From Scrofimicrobium canadense (GTDB taxonomy: Bacteria; Actinomycetota; Actinomycetes; Actinomycetales; Actinomycetaceae), in contig NZ_VULO01000006.1 in the NCBI RefSeq assembly GCF_009696615.1, positions 62,001 to 126,000 on the forward strand: a stretch of DNA of 64,000 nt, written 5' to 3'. The notes beneath the pieces are model-generated. The model ran no database searches. It saw only the letters and a program-made list of their open reading frames with translations, and was not told where the DNA came from. This document shows, piece by piece, positions 26,415 through 36,411 of this stretch (the first letter of the stretch is position 1; each line of letters starts with the position of its first letter). Position numbers and translations under genes: made by a program.

Positions 26415-26604
26415 TCCTGCGGTTCCAACCCTTTGCTGGCGGTCTTGCGAAGAGTATCCTTTTCCGTCAGTGAAGAATATGCCGATATTTAATTACCGTA
26501 TTATAAATTTGCAAAAAAGTTGACTTATTTCGGCTATGAAACGATTTTACAGTTACCTACCAATACCTCTCCCTAGGTGGAGAATGGATAGGTGGCCGTT
26601 CCGT

Positions 26605-26623
26605 TTTCTACGCTTGGTAGAAA
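26605..26623. promoter_or_regulatory. Short palindrome, possible operator
   Basis: TTTCTAC and GTAGAAA are perfect 7-bp arms around a five-base centre. It lies in an AT-rich non-coding stretch (26415-26700) between the VOC gene and the SDR relic and may be a leftover operator. I see no gene in that stretch. Confidence 0.35.
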
Positions 26624-26699
26624 CCGACCGTAATTTGCCGTTTCGATGGCCACCAAATTGCTATCTCATAAAGAGGAATCATTTAACTGCCAGAGTAAG

Positions 26700-27134
26700 T
26701 ACCCACTGGCGTCAAATACGCTGCATGAACACATATTGAATGCGATCAGTAGCTCTGGAAGAAACCCTTTAGTTAATGCGACCAATGCCCAAACATTGAC
26801 ATCGATCTGGCCCATCTCCCACCCCATGCCACTATCAGCAAAGTCACCAAAGGATGAGAACCCCGCGTTGTTGATCAAAGTGTCAACCGTAAATCCCCAG
26901 CTATCTATCTCTTCGTGAATTTTTCGCGCACTGCTGGGATTCTGCAAATCAGCGACAATCACGTGTACGCGAACCATGTACTGTTCAACAACTTCGGCAG
27001 CTTTTTTCGAGGCGCTCATGTCCCCTAGCCACCAGAACCAGACTTTGGCCGGTGGCTGCAAGCTGGCGTACAAACTCTAACCCCAATCCGCTACTAGCCC
27101 CGGTGATCAGCGCAACGCGGTTTTTCTGGTCCAT
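26700..27134 (-). pseudogene. Short-chain dehydrogenase/reductase relic
   Basis: The start is clear, [20 protein letters not shown], with the Rossmann TGxxxGxG motif. The frame breaks near 27030 after RGHERLEK and resumes in the next frame with [19 protein letters not shown] and DTLINNAGFSSFGDFAD (NNAG motif), then LVALTKGFLPELL. The sequence is lost before the catalytic YxxxK region. Frameshift plus 3' truncation mean it cannot be an active oxidoreductase. Confidence 0.8.
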
Positions 27135-27182
27135 TTCCTTCTCCCCAATGTAGACACTTCCCCACCTCGGGACACGTAAGCT

Positions 27183-27510
27183 CAGCTGCGGTCTTTGGCA
27201 AGAACCTATGTTCATTTTGCCGCTTTTCACCCCGCACTATTCACATTCATATTTGCTGCCAAACAGGATGCCCAGGCGTCAGAGGTTCGAAAAGCAAGCT
27301 CCGCGGCGATGGCAGTCTTGACAGAGACGATTTCTCAGGGGCAAAGGAACGGCCAGATCATCACGGCCTGAACCGACGATCTCACGCGGTCAGTATTTGG
27401 CGCTATACACGGATTCGCATCCTTGGCAGCTAGTTCGCTACTTCCTGAAGATACTGTCTTTTCTTCCCTTGAGGATATGTTTACTCTTCTTTGGAACGGG
27501 TTGGCGACCC
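27183..27510 (+). pseudogene. C-terminal relic of a TetR-family regulator
   Basis: One frame reads [20 protein letters not shown] and AAMAVLTETISQGQRNGQII, then an in-frame TGA at 27368-27370, then TRSVFGAIHGFASLAASSLL and EDMFTLLWNGL. This is the ligand-binding half of a TetR regulator; the helix-turn-helix half is absent. The end overlaps the 3' end of the convergent MFS gene. It may once have controlled the adjacent SDR. Confidence 0.65.
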
Positions 27511-29037
27511 CAGAAACAACACGGCACACACCACCAATGCCGCGACGCTAATAATCACTCCCATCAGAAGAAATCCCCCACTGTAAGCATTGAGTTGTGC
27601 TGCATCTTGGAAACTCTCCATTGCTTTGGCAGCAATTCCTTGCCCCTCCGCACTCATTGGGTCTTTGCCTGCTGCCGCCAGTTGTTCCAGGACTTGCGCC
27701 TGGGCTCCCTCGCGATTACCTGCGACGTAATCTCGAATGCTGGTGGCGGCATAGCTGGAGAGGATTGCCACGCCAAAAGATGAACCTATCTGCTGGGATG
27801 CCTGCACCAACGCAGAAGCTCTGCCGCTAAATGCACTATTGACATTCGCTGTTCCCGCATTGAAAACCATAGGCATCGACAGTCCCAGCCCAATACCGAA
27901 GACAATTATTCCAGGAAGTGCAACTTCCACATAGCTGGAATCAACCGTGATGCGTGACAGAATCAGCAATGCAGCTGCCTGCACTAGTAATCCTGCAGGA
28001 AATAGCAGCCGGGCCCCATACTTGGGTGCCAGGGTTCTACCCGAAATAAGCGCGGTGACAATCAAGGCTGCAACTAGAGGTAGAAAGGTCACCCCAGCCC
28101 TCATTGGCGAATACTCAAAGTGATTCTGGAAATAGTAGGTGAGGTAAATGAATGCACCCATTTGACCAGTACCAACAAAGAATTGTGTCAGATACGCCGA
28201 GCCCCTGGTCCGACTGAAAACCAGCCAGCCTGGAATGGCTGGATCTTTAGCGTATCTTTCCCTAAGCAGGAACGTCGCTAAGAGAAGACCCCCGGCAATA
28301 AACCAGGTCAATGCAGAAGCTGATGTCCACGAGTCCTGTTGAGCGCGGTCAAAGCCGAAAACAAGGCTGAAGATAGCTGAGCATCCAAGCAATAGTCCCA
28401 AAAAATCCCTGTTCATTTTTACTGCACTACTACCAGCACCGTGCGCGCTGATACTACGCAGGCTCACCAGCGCCGCGAAGAACGCAATGAAGACATTAAT
28501 GAAAAGGGTCCAACGCCAGTTCATGTATTCAGTTAGCGCGCCACCTAGTAGCAAACCGATTGCTGCGCCTGTTCCGCCGGTTGCACCCAAGATTGCAAAG
28601 GCTCGATTCCGCCCTGCCACCTCACCAAATGCCTGGTTGACCAGGGCCAGCAATGTAGGTGCCAGTAAGGCAGCAAATACACCCTGGGCTGCCCGCCCAG
28701 CAACGAGGACCGCAAATGAGGGGGCTAATCCTGCAATCAGGCTAGAAATTGCGAATCCGCCCAGGCCGATCAGATATGCCCGCCGTAGACCCAGTGCTGC
28801 TGAAAGGGTGCCCCCAAAAAGCACCAAACCTCCAAACGCCAGCGCGTAGGCGGTGACGATCCAGGGGCTTTGACTAGAGGCCATCTCTAGCTGCTGCTGC
28901 ATTTGCGGCAGTGCAACTGCAATGACGGTTAGATCCAGAATGATCATTAGTTGCGTCAGCACTGCGCTGGTCAAGACCAATCGGTTGGTGCTCTGCGCGC
29001 TGCGCCGCATAGTGCGAATGTCAGTTGTTTGTGACAT
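27481..29037 (-). CDS. MFS drug-efflux transporter, DHA2 (14-TM) type
   Basis: Proton-driven multidrug exporter of the cytoplasmic membrane. It starts with a helix LVLTSAVLTQLMIILDLTVI (motif D1 region of the DHA2 family), then ALPQMQQQL, the WIVTAYALAFGGLVLFGG segment, loop 2-3, GRAAQGVFAALLAPTLLALV, and motif C-like GATGGTGAAIGLLLGGALTE. About 14 hydrophobic segments and 518 residues fit DHA2. The ATG at 29037 is better placed than a TTG four codons earlier. It is divergent from a TetR gene and shares a short operator-promoter region with it, so that regulator probably represses it. Confidence 0.9.
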   Translation of the reverse strand: MSQTTDIRTMRRSAQSTNRLVLTSAVLTQLMIILDLTVIAVALPQMQQQLEMASSQSPWIVTAYALAFGGLVLFGGTLSAALGLRRAYLIGLGGFAISSLIAGLAPSFAVLVAGRAAQGVFAALLAPTLLALVNQAFGEVAGRNRAFAILGATGGTGAAIGLLLGGALTEYMNWRWTLFINVFIAFFAALVSLRSISAHGAGSSAVKMNRDFLGLLLGCSAIFSLVFGFDRAQQDSWTSASALTWFIAGGLLLATFLLRERYAKDPAIPGWLVFSRTRGSAYLTQFFVGTGQMGAFIYLTYYFQNHFEYSPMRAGVTFLPLVAALIVTALISGRTLAPKYGARLLFPAGLLVQAAALLILSRITVDSSYVEVALPGIIVFGIGLGLSMPMVFNAGTANVNSAFSGRASALVQASQQIGSSFGVAILSSYAATSIRDYVAGNREGAQAQVLEQLAAAGKDPMSAEGQGIAAKAMESFQDAAQLNAYSGGFLLMGVIISVAALVVCAVLFLGSPTRSKEE

Positions 29038-29095
29038 GTCTGCCCCCAAATCAAAATAAGTATTTCGATATGAGAGGTTATACCCAGCTATTAGT

Positions 29096-29128
29096 CAAGT
29101 CAAAACGAACGTTTCGTTTTGTTATGCT
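29096..29128. promoter_or_regulatory. Shared operator/promoter between efflux pump and TetR gene
   Basis: CAAAACGAACG and TTTCGTTTTG (29101-29121) form a quasi-palindrome of the TetR-operator kind. On the minus strand a TTGACT-like -35 overlaps it, with GTATAAC as -10 about 16 bases on; on the plus strand TATGCT (29123-29128) precedes the TetR ATG by 11 bases. Confidence 0.55.
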
Positions 29129-29139
29129 ATGGTGGGCAC

Positions 29140-29754
29140 ATGCCGAAGGTCACCCAAGCACATAGAGATCGCCAAATGCGCAAGATACTGACCGCGGCTG
29201 AGGAATGTTTTGCGGAAGATGGCTTTCACAATGCCTCGATGGACCAGATCATCAAGACAGCAAATATGTCTTCTAGCACTGTGTATCGCTATTTTCCCAA
29301 CGGCAAAGAATCCCTCATTGAGACAATTTCACACTCACGTTTTGACCCGCTGATCTCTGCCATTTCCACCTGGGGAACGTCCAAGAAAACCCCAACATTG
29401 TCGGAGGCGTTGAAGACTGGATTGCAGAGCCTTTGGGCGTGCGATGACTTTGACAGCAGCGCTGCGGCCATTGTCCGTTCAGCACGCTTGGCTATTGGGG
29501 CATGGGCAGAGGCACCCCGCGATCGCAAACTGCAGGAAAATTTCATCTCTCACATAGGCCGGGTCGATGAAGAATTACAGCAACTGATTGGGAAATGGCA
29601 AGACAACGGAACCGTCACACGTCGCCTTACTCCGCTGGAGATCTCACAAATAATACGCAGCAACGTCATGGGGATCATTGCCGAACTGGCGATTCACGGG
29701 GAGATGAATATCGAAACCCATTTACAACGGCTGTGCAAGCTGCTCTCTGAATAG
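29140..29754 (+). CDS. TetR/AcrR-family transcriptional regulator
   Basis: Probable repressor of the divergent efflux pump. The N-terminal helix-turn-helix is complete: QMRKILTAAEECFAEDGFHN, ASMDQIIKTANMSSSTVYRY and FPNGKESLIETI. The C-terminal ligand pocket is helical and includes WGTSKKTPTLSEALKTGLQS. The ATG at 29140 gives MPKVTQAHRDRQMRKIL, 204 residues; a frame extension of seven codons covers the promoter and is unlikely. The ligand cannot be predicted. Confidence 0.9.
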   Translation: MPKVTQAHRDRQMRKILTAAEECFAEDGFHNASMDQIIKTANMSSSTVYRYFPNGKESLIETISHSRFDPLISAISTWGTSKKTPTLSEALKTGLQSLWACDDFDSSAAAIVRSARLAIGAWAEAPRDRKLQENFISHIGRVDEELQQLIGKWQDNGTVTRRLTPLEISQIIRSNVMGIIAELAIHGEMNIETHLQRLCKLLSE

Positions 29755-29993
29755 TCCCACCAACCCAGGTCACTTGGGGCACCCAACCTCAAAGAGACTT
29801 GACCTAGCACGTTCAACTAATCCGCTAAAGGTAGGCGCACATTTCTGCTAAGCACAACAAAGCGCTATATCGGATTGAAGCATAGCACCGGCACGTATTG
29901 GTAAAAAGTTATGGAGATGAGGCAAGCATTCCTGACAACCTAATTACTGAAGCGTTTAAGTACACGCTTGTTCATACACGTGTTCAGGTGTGC

Positions 29994-31340
29994 ATGATTG
30001 GAGATTCAACGAAGAAGGCCAAACGCCTAAGCGCCGCACTCACTGCTGCAGCTTTAGCAGCCGTTGTTTTATACGCGGGACCTGCGGTTGCCTCTGATAC
30101 GGGGCAATCCAACAGTGAAAACAATCTGGTATCAGAGCAAGCCCCCCAATCGGAGAGTTTTTCCGAAGAAGTCGCATCCACTGTGACCAATCAAGACCAT
30201 GGTCGCAACGAAATTACACTTCTTGATGAGCTAGCTACCTCAAGTGACATGGAGGCGCAGCTGGGCAATTCAGCGACAGCCGCCAACCCGGGACTCAAAT
30301 CTGAATGTCCTGATCCAGTTTTCATGGCTTACTACCGCACATGGCGGGATGTAAAAATGCCACACAATGCCAATTCGGACTTGCCCGATCCAAATGTCAT
30401 CGCCATGACAGATTTGCCATATGGAGTAGACATTGTTTCGCTCTTCCACTACGTAGATCCCAGCAAGAACATTGACCAAAGCGAGTTTTGGAACACGGTT
30501 CGAGATGTCTACGTGCCCGCGCTACACGAACGCAGAACAAAGGTCATTAGGACTATCGGGATTGACGAGTTTTTCAAACCGACGTAGGGACTGTCAGCAG
30601 CTTCCACAGAAGACGATTACGCTGCGGCTGCCCAGCAAATTCTGGAAACCTTTGTCACTTCAGATGGAATTGCCGGGCTTGACGTAGACATGGAACAGTA
30701 TCTCGACCTCGATCAACAGATTATCCTCGAAGGAATGCACAAAGCACTTTCTGTTTACCTTGGGCCGCTTTCTGGCACTGGCAAGCTTCTTATCTACGAT
30801 ACCAATCGTTATGCAAACAACTCCTATATCGAGCGCGTTGCACCCTACATTGACTATCTCTTCTACCAGTCATATGGGGCTTCCCCTAGCCGCCTCGACC
30901 AAGGCATTACGGGATACTCAGAATATATTTCTTCATGTCAGTTTCTGTCGGGATACACCAGCCCCGAAGAACTCGATGGGAACCGGTGGGAAGATACAAT
31001 AGGTCCGATCTGGGAATCAAACGCAATAACCATGGCACAGTGGCAACCCGCTGGCGGCGCTAAAGGAGGAATCTTCCAATACGCCATTGATCGGGACGGA
31101 ATGACCTATGACGAGCCTGATTATTCCTCAATTCGTCCAACCACTTTTGAATACGCCAAACGGGTTATCGCAACGATAAAATCTCAGGAATTTGCTGAGA
31201 CAAAAACTTCAGCCACCACCACTATCGAAGCACTTCCCACTCTCTCTCAAGAAGTGAAGGCAAAGATCACAGCAAAAGTTCGGGACGCAGAGGTTCCGGA
31301 AAGACACTTGCTTTCTCTCTGCCATTGGTTGCTCGGCTAA
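29994..31340 (+). pseudogene. Secreted GH18-type endo-beta-N-acetylglucosaminidase, interrupted by an in-frame TAG
   Basis: A signal peptide (KKAKRLSAALTAAALAAVVL, cleavage after PAVA) leads to CPDPVFMAYYRTWRDVKMPH and GVDIVSLFHYVDP, as in EndoS/EndoF-type enzymes that cut the chitobiose core of N-glycans. The frame hits a TAG at 30584-30586, then continues without a shift into the catalytic LDVDMEQYLDL (DxDxE, acid Glu retained), YIDYLFYQSYGAS and MAQWQPAGGAKGGIFQYAID. One nonsense codon thus separates signal peptide and catalytic motif. The 3' end is also lost, running directly into a DEAD-box relic at about 31275. No sign of TAG recoding. Confidence 0.75.
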
Positions 31341-32485
31341 GCGCTACCGCTACCCACCGCAAGTCTGGACGCCCTAGAGCCTTGGTCCTTGCGCCGACCA
31401 GGGAATTGGTCAACCAAATCAATGACGTCATTATTCCCCTTGCACATTCGGCAGGACTCAATACTGTCACTGTTTTCGGGGGAGTTAGTCAAGTACGCCA
31501 AGTGAACACACTCACCAAAGGCGTCGATATCGTCGTGGCCTGTCCGGGGCGGCTCGAAGATCTTATAGGTCAGGGTTTCGTTTCTCTAGATTCCATTGAA
31601 ATAACAGTGATTGGCGAGGCGGACCATATGGCCGATCTTGGTTTCCTCCCTGCCGTGACTCGTTTACTCAAGCAGATTCCTCACTCAAGTCAAAAGATGC
31701 TCTTTTCTGCAACTCTCGATAACGGTGTTGATCGGTTAGTGGCTGCTTTCCTCACCAATGCCGTCTTACACTCTGTTGACGATGAGACTTCACACGTCGA
31801 CGAAATGACTCACCATGTATTCGAAGTTAGCACTGACAACAAGAAGGCCCTAATTCGTGAGCTTGCAGCTGGCCGGGGCAAGAGGATTCTTTTCACTCGA
31901 ACAAAACACCAAGCAAAGAAACTAGCTAAGCAGCTCACAGCACAGGGCATTCCAGCTGTAGACCTTCACGGAAATCTCTCACAAAGCAAAAGGGACAAGA
32001 ACCTTGCAGCATTTGGCTCAGGGAAAATCCGCGTCCTTGTTGCCACCGATGTGGCTGCCCGCGGCGTTCACGTGGATTCGGTTGAACTGGTAGTCCATGT
32101 CGATCCGCCAGCCGAATCCAAGTCTTATCTGCACCGTTCTGGAAGAACTGCAAGGGCCGGTCACGCCGGTGACGTGGTGACAATAGTTCTTCCTGAACAG
32201 CGGAAAGACACAGCTATACTGCTGCGGAAAGCCTCTATCAACATCCGCCCCGTTCGTGTCATACCGTCATCAACTGCAGTTGCTGACCTAGTTGGCGAGC
32301 GAGCACCGTATGTAAAACCAATTCCTCAACAGTTATCACCCGGCAAATCTGGAAATGGAAAATCTCAAGGTACTAATGCTCAGCGCAAGCGCGCTGCACG
32401 TATGGGAAAACAGATTTCAAACTCACATAGGTCTTCCTCCGCAAGAGCAAATGCGTCTAGCAACACCAGGCTGTCGCGCGGCTGA
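31277..32485 (+). pseudogene. DEAD-box RNA helicase relic, N-terminally truncated, motif II altered
   Basis: SF2 RNA helicase of the RhlE/DeaD type. The sequence starts abruptly at motif I (GRRGSGKTLAFSLPLV), so the Q motif and N-terminus are gone. Motif Ia APTRELVNQ, Ib CPGRLEDL, motif III SATL, motif V DVAARGVHVD and motif VI HRSGRTARAGH are present. Motif II reads GEAD instead of DEAD (VIGEADHMADLGF), losing the metal-binding Asp. A basic tail rich in Ser, Arg and Asn follows. With no start and a damaged active site it is unlikely to work as a helicase. Confidence 0.8.
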
Positions 32486-32583
32486 AAGCAAGCACCGACA
32501 ACCAGCGTGAGAATCCCGCAGAACCTGCAGAACATATTTGCGGTGACCTACCCCCATTGGAACACCCTCAGTTAACCTACGTT

Positions 32584-32629
32584 GGGGAGGTTTGATGTGC
32601 GCCGAACGCACCTCACATCAAACCTCCCC
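32584..32629. terminator. Strong bidirectional hairpin
   Basis: GGGGAGGTTTGATGTG (32584-32599) and CACATCAAACCTCCCC (32614-32629) are 16-bp perfect arms around a 14-base loop. It sits between the plus-strand helicase relic and the convergent lipoprotein gene, the expected site of a shared terminator. Confidence 0.75.
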
Positions 32630-32653
32630 ACACAGATCGGAGCAAAGAGTGCT

Positions 32654-33127
32654 CTACTGCGATTGAGTAGAACTAGCCGTTGCCCGCTCGAATATCCAGT
32701 TCGCCTCCTCGATACCTAACTTGAGTTTTTCGTTCTCATAAGTCACAGTAAAAACCGTATCGGTTGACGTTTCAGCACTTTGCGCATCACTTTGGCTAGA
32801 GGACTCTTCCGATTCAGACGTCCCACTATCGACAGTGAATACATATTCACCTTCGCTATCTTCTTCCCAAGTACCCGGGAAACCATCCAGTTCGAGCGTG
32901 CCATCAGAGTTGACCGTTAGTACCGAAGCGTATCCATAGCTAGCCAATTCCTCGGCATCAAAAGATTGTGAGGCGTCCTCATACCCAGCCATCTGCCAAT
33001 CTCCTACAATTCCTGAAGCATCTGCTTCTGAAGAGGTAGGCGTATCAGTAGTGTTACTGCACCCTCCCAACAGGCCTGCGCCTGCAAGAAGAATACCGCT
33101 GAGAAGCGCTGTGATGTTCTTTCGCAT
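32654..33127 (-). CDS. Putative lipoprotein, unknown function
   Basis: The N-terminus is a lipoprotein signal (MRKNITALLSGILLAGAGLL then GGC at the lipobox), so Cys23 should be lipidated and the protein held at the outer face of the membrane. A Ser/Thr-rich linker leads to a compact domain (IVGDWQMAGYED, SDGTLELDGFPGTWEED, YVFTVDSG), then a Ser/Glu-rich insert and a last pair of strands. The 'G.W......... SDGTLEL.G..G.W' pattern resembles lipocalin-like DUF domains of Gram-positive lipoproteins. AAGGTGAGG upstream supports the start. Confidence 0.8.
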   Translation of the reverse strand: MRKNITALLSGILLAGAGLLGGCSNTTDTPTSSEADASGIVGDWQMAGYEDASQSFDAEELASYGYASVLTVNSDGTLELDGFPGTWEEDSEGEYVFTVDSGTSESEESSSQSDAQSAETSTDTVFTVTYENEKLKLGIEEANWIFERATASSTQSQ

Positions 33128-33235
33128 ATTTCCTCACCTTATCGATCTAACCAGACCAGTTAACTCTCACTATCTGAGAGTCTTATGAAGATTGGCTGAA
33201 GTTTTTGCAGGCAAGAATCGCATGTACTGTCAACA

Positions 33236-36200
33236 CTAAGATTTGTGGGGCACCCTCACTTCCACTTGGCTTTGTGAGGAGTCTAGTGCGACTTTCTCTC
33301 CCCATACTGTAAGTTCAGCGCCGCCACCTTCGATTCGTTCAATAGTTACTACATCATGTGTGACTATGAAGCGGAGCCAAGTCCCATGAACAACCAGGCT
33401 GAAGGTCATCTGCTCCCATCCACTAGGAAGGTGCGGCTCTAATGCCGGAATGTCATAGGTGAGGTCCCGCAACCCAGCAAATCCGTTGATGAGTGCCTGC
33501 CATACTCCCCCGGTGGAAGCAACGTGAATGCCCACCGATGCGTTTCCATGCCGATCAGCTAGATCGGTATAGAGCAACTGAAGGAAATAATCCAAAGCCA
33601 CCTGCATATGACCAGTTGCGGCCACCATGGCACATTGAGTAGGCGCAGATAGGGTGGAGTCTCCTGTGGTCAAGGGGTCGTAATAGTCGAAGTTCGCACG
33701 CTTTTCCTCATCCGTGAATTCACCGGAGAGCAATTGCATTGCTAGAACAACGTCAGCCTGCTTCAAAATCTGATGCCGGTAGATAACCAGGGGATGGTAC
33801 CTAAGAAGTAGCGGGGCTGGATTGTCGTCGGGGATCCAGGGCTTTCTCTGCAGGAACATCGCGTCTTGCGGGTGGACTTCATATTCGTCATTCCACTGCA
33901 ACATCATTGCGCCCCCGCAAGCGCGCCAATTGTCCACTTCTTCTTCAGTAATACTCAAGCGTTCGACTGCTTTTTGTCTTACAGATGGGGGTAAGGACTC
34001 CAGAGCTGTGGCGGCTTCCAGCATGTTGAACCGCGCCATAGCATTGGTATAGAAGTTGTCATCGACAACGGCAGAGTACTCGTCTGGGCCGGTGACCTGG
34101 TGAATATGGAAATATCCGTCTGCACCAATGAAACCCAACGATGCCCACATGCGTGCCGTTTCAACCAGAATGTCTATTCCCGACTGGGCCAGGAACTCCT
34201 TGTCACCGGAAACCATGACGTACTGTGCAACGGCATAGGCAATGTCAGCGTCAATGTGGTACTGAGCCGTGCCTGCTGGATAGTAGGCGGATGCTTCTTC
34301 CCCATTGATGGTTCGCCACGGATACAAGGCGCCGTCAACAACCATTACTTCTGCTCGCCTGCGGGCAGCAGGCAGCATCGCATGACGATAGTCCAGGATT
34401 CTGCGCGCCAATGCTGGGTTCGTGTAGGCAAAGAACGGTTGAACAAAAATCTCTGTATCCCAGAACGTATGCCCCGAATAGCCACTTCCGGAAACCCCTT
34501 TTGCAGCAATGCTGGTATTGGGCTGAAGTTGCGCTGAAACCTGTGCCAGCTGGAACATTGACCAACGCACTGCCTGTTGCACAGCCGGGGCAGCTCCCCG
34601 GATTTCGATGTCAGCCTTGTCCCAATAGCTTTTCAGCCACCACACCTGGCGTCGCATGAGCTCATCGAATCCCAGTTTCCTAGCCCTCGCGGCACTGCGC
34701 GAGGCGGCGGTACGCAGGCCCCGGTTGTCTTCACGCGCCGTCACCGCTAATCCCCCTGCCACGCCTTGAGGAGGAACGGACTGAGCATAGTAGGAAAGAT
34801 ACCTGGTTACTGTGAGCTGCTGATTTTTACCCACCAGGCCAGATGTCACGGCCTCAACATGCCCGTCGGGTAGGCGGTGTGTCGTGGCTTTGGCCTGCGC
34901 CCACGGAGCCACGACATCGTCACGCCAACTGCACGCGAATCCTAGAAGCGAGTTGCGGCACCATCCACTGATAGAGAGCCGTGCATATCGCAGGTCCAGC
35001 CCGCCGTCTTCAACTCGATCAGCTAAGCGTGGGTCTTGAAAACCAGTGGTGTCTTGTCCGGGGGAGCGGCGCGTCTCGGTAATGAATGTGGTTTCTACTT
35101 CTGCATCAGAATCAAGAGGCACTACAGAAACCTCAACAGCTGCCTGATGTGGGTCAAAGAGCGCGACCAGTCTGCGTTCAGTCACTCGAATGCGTTTGTC
35201 CGCCTCGGTCTGCCATAGGCGCACGCTAGTGGTCACTCCGGTGCGAAAGTCTAGCTCAGTTCGCCCCTCGAGAAGCTCACCTTTGTGAAGATCAACCCCA
35301 TCAACCGCAATCCGATACCCCACGCCGTCAGGTAGTCCCTGAATGGTTTGCCCCACGTGGGCAAAACCGTAAGCATTTTCGGCGTGAACAATCGTGAAGG
35401 TTTCGTGGAAGCCGTTAATAAAAGTGGATGATTCAAGCTCTCGGAACGGTTCGCCGTCTCCTCGAATACCAAGATATCCATTTCCCTGGTTGAACAGTGT
35501 GGCTGAAAGTTGATCAGCTTGTCGCTCTCCTTGCTCGACCTCGATCAGTTTCCATTCATCTACTGGAAACCTACTCCGGTCAACCGGATCGGCAGGGGGC
35601 TTATCTGCCGCCACCTCCTCGCCCCGATCTGTTCTGATAATGTCGAGAATCTGGTCAAGGTTAGTCACCACGCGGTCGGCGCCCGCCTCGTACAATGCTT
35701 CTGCACCGACTTCACCGCGGTCAACTCCGATAGTGAGGCCGAACCCGCCTGCTTTGCCAGCCTTCACTCCAGAAATTGCATCCTCGACCACAACGGCTTT
35801 GTCGGGGTCTATTCCCAGGCGCGCTGCGGCAAGAAGAAAAGCATCAGGTGCCGGTTTGCCCGGGAGCCCCTCTTCAGCAGTGATATTCCCATCTACAACG
35901 ACGGGGATCTCTCTAGCTAATCCGGTTTGGCGCAGAACCTGCGGGCCATTTCTGGACGAGGTGACAACCGCAACTTTCACCCCTTCATAGGCAAGCGCTG
36001 ACAAGACTCCAACTACTTCAGGGTAGGGGTCAATTCCCAGTTCCAGTAGCTCCAGGAAAACAACATTTTTACGATTTCCAAGGCCACAAACGGTATTTGC
36101 TGTAGGAAGATCGGTCACTTCTCCCCACGGGATCTCTATGCCGCGCGATTCCAAGAGGGCTGCTACGCCTTGAAAGCGGGGTTTACCATCAATGTAAGTG

Positions 36201-36349
36201 TAGTAATCCTCGTCCGTATAGGGTTCGACTATTCCCTGTTCTTCCAGATATCTAGAGAAAAGCTCTGTCCATGCTCGCTGGTGGACGGTGGCGGTGGGTA
36301 CCAGAACTCCATCGAGGTCGAAGAGGACAGCTTCGTATTCACTAGTCAT
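33236..36349 (-). CDS. Fused HAD phosphatase/beta-phosphoglucomutase and GH65 disaccharide phosphorylase
   Basis: The first 240 residues form a HAD-type beta-phosphoglucomutase-like domain (AVLFDLDGVLVPTATVH, KVAVVTSSRNGPQVL, VVVEDAISGVKAGKAGGFG). Residues 260-1037 are GH65: NQGNGYLGIRGDGEPF, GHTFWDTEIFVQPFFAYTNP and the catalytic-acid region QVTGPDEYSAVVDDNFYTN. GH65 enzymes phosphorolyse trehalose, maltose or kojibiose to beta-glucose-1-phosphate, which the HAD part would turn into glucose-6-phosphate, so one polypeptide performs two consecutive steps. Substrate cannot be fixed by eye. A permease remnant lies directly upstream, suggesting a former sugar-uptake operon. Confidence 0.92.
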   Translation of the reverse strand: MTSEYEAVLFDLDGVLVPTATVHQRAWTELFSRYLEEQGIVEPYTDEDYYTYIDGKPRFQGVAALLESRGIEIPWGEVTDLPTANTVCGLGNRKNVVFLELLELGIDPYPEVVGVLSALAYEGVKVAVVTSSRNGPQVLRQTGLAREIPVVVDGNITAEEGLPGKPAPDAFLLAAARLGIDPDKAVVVEDAISGVKAGKAGGFGLTIGVDRGEVGAEALYEAGADRVVTNLDQILDIIRTDRGEEVAADKPPADPVDRSRFPVDEWKLIEVEQGERQADQLSATLFNQGNGYLGIRGDGEPFRELESSTFINGFHETFTIVHAENAYGFAHVGQTIQGLPDGVGYRIAVDGVDLHKGELLEGRTELDFRTGVTTSVRLWQTEADKRIRVTERRLVALFDPHQAAVEVSVVPLDSDAEVETTFITETRRSPGQDTTGFQDPRLADRVEDGGLDLRYARLSISGWCRNSLLGFACSWRDDVVAPWAQAKATTHRLPDGHVEAVTSGLVGKNQQLTVTRYLSYYAQSVPPQGVAGGLAVTAREDNRGLRTAASRSAARARKLGFDELMRRQVWWLKSYWDKADIEIRGAAPAVQQAVRWSMFQLAQVSAQLQPNTSIAAKGVSGSGYSGHTFWDTEIFVQPFFAYTNPALARRILDYRHAMLPAARRRAEVMVVDGALYPWRTINGEEASAYYPAGTAQYHIDADIAYAVAQYVMVSGDKEFLAQSGIDILVETARMWASLGFIGADGYFHIHQVTGPDEYSAVVDDNFYTNAMARFNMLEAATALESLPPSVRQKAVERLSITEEEVDNWRACGGAMMLQWNDEYEVHPQDAMFLQRKPWIPDDNPAPLLLRYHPLVIYRHQILKQADVVLAMQLLSGEFTDEEKRANFDYYDPLTTGDSTLSAPTQCAMVAATGHMQVALDYFLQLLYTDLADRHGNASVGIHVASTGGVWQALINGFAGLRDLTYDIPALEPHLPSGWEQMTFSLVVHGTWLRFIVTHDVVTIERIEGGGAELTVWGEKVALDSSQSQVEVRVPHKS

Positions 36350-36411
36350 GTATGAGCCCTACTTGTGTTGCGTGCCGACGATTGCATGTGACGTACCCGG
36401 TCGATGATAGA

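Noticed and set aside
26520-26552. TTGACT followed by TTACAG as a promoter
   Set aside because: The spacing is about 21 bases and no gene follows downstream on that strand.
30584-30586. TAG as a pyrrolysine or read-through codon in the GH18 gene
   Set aside because: No recoding signal is visible, the organism type is not known for pyrrolysine use, and the gene is also truncated at its 3' end.
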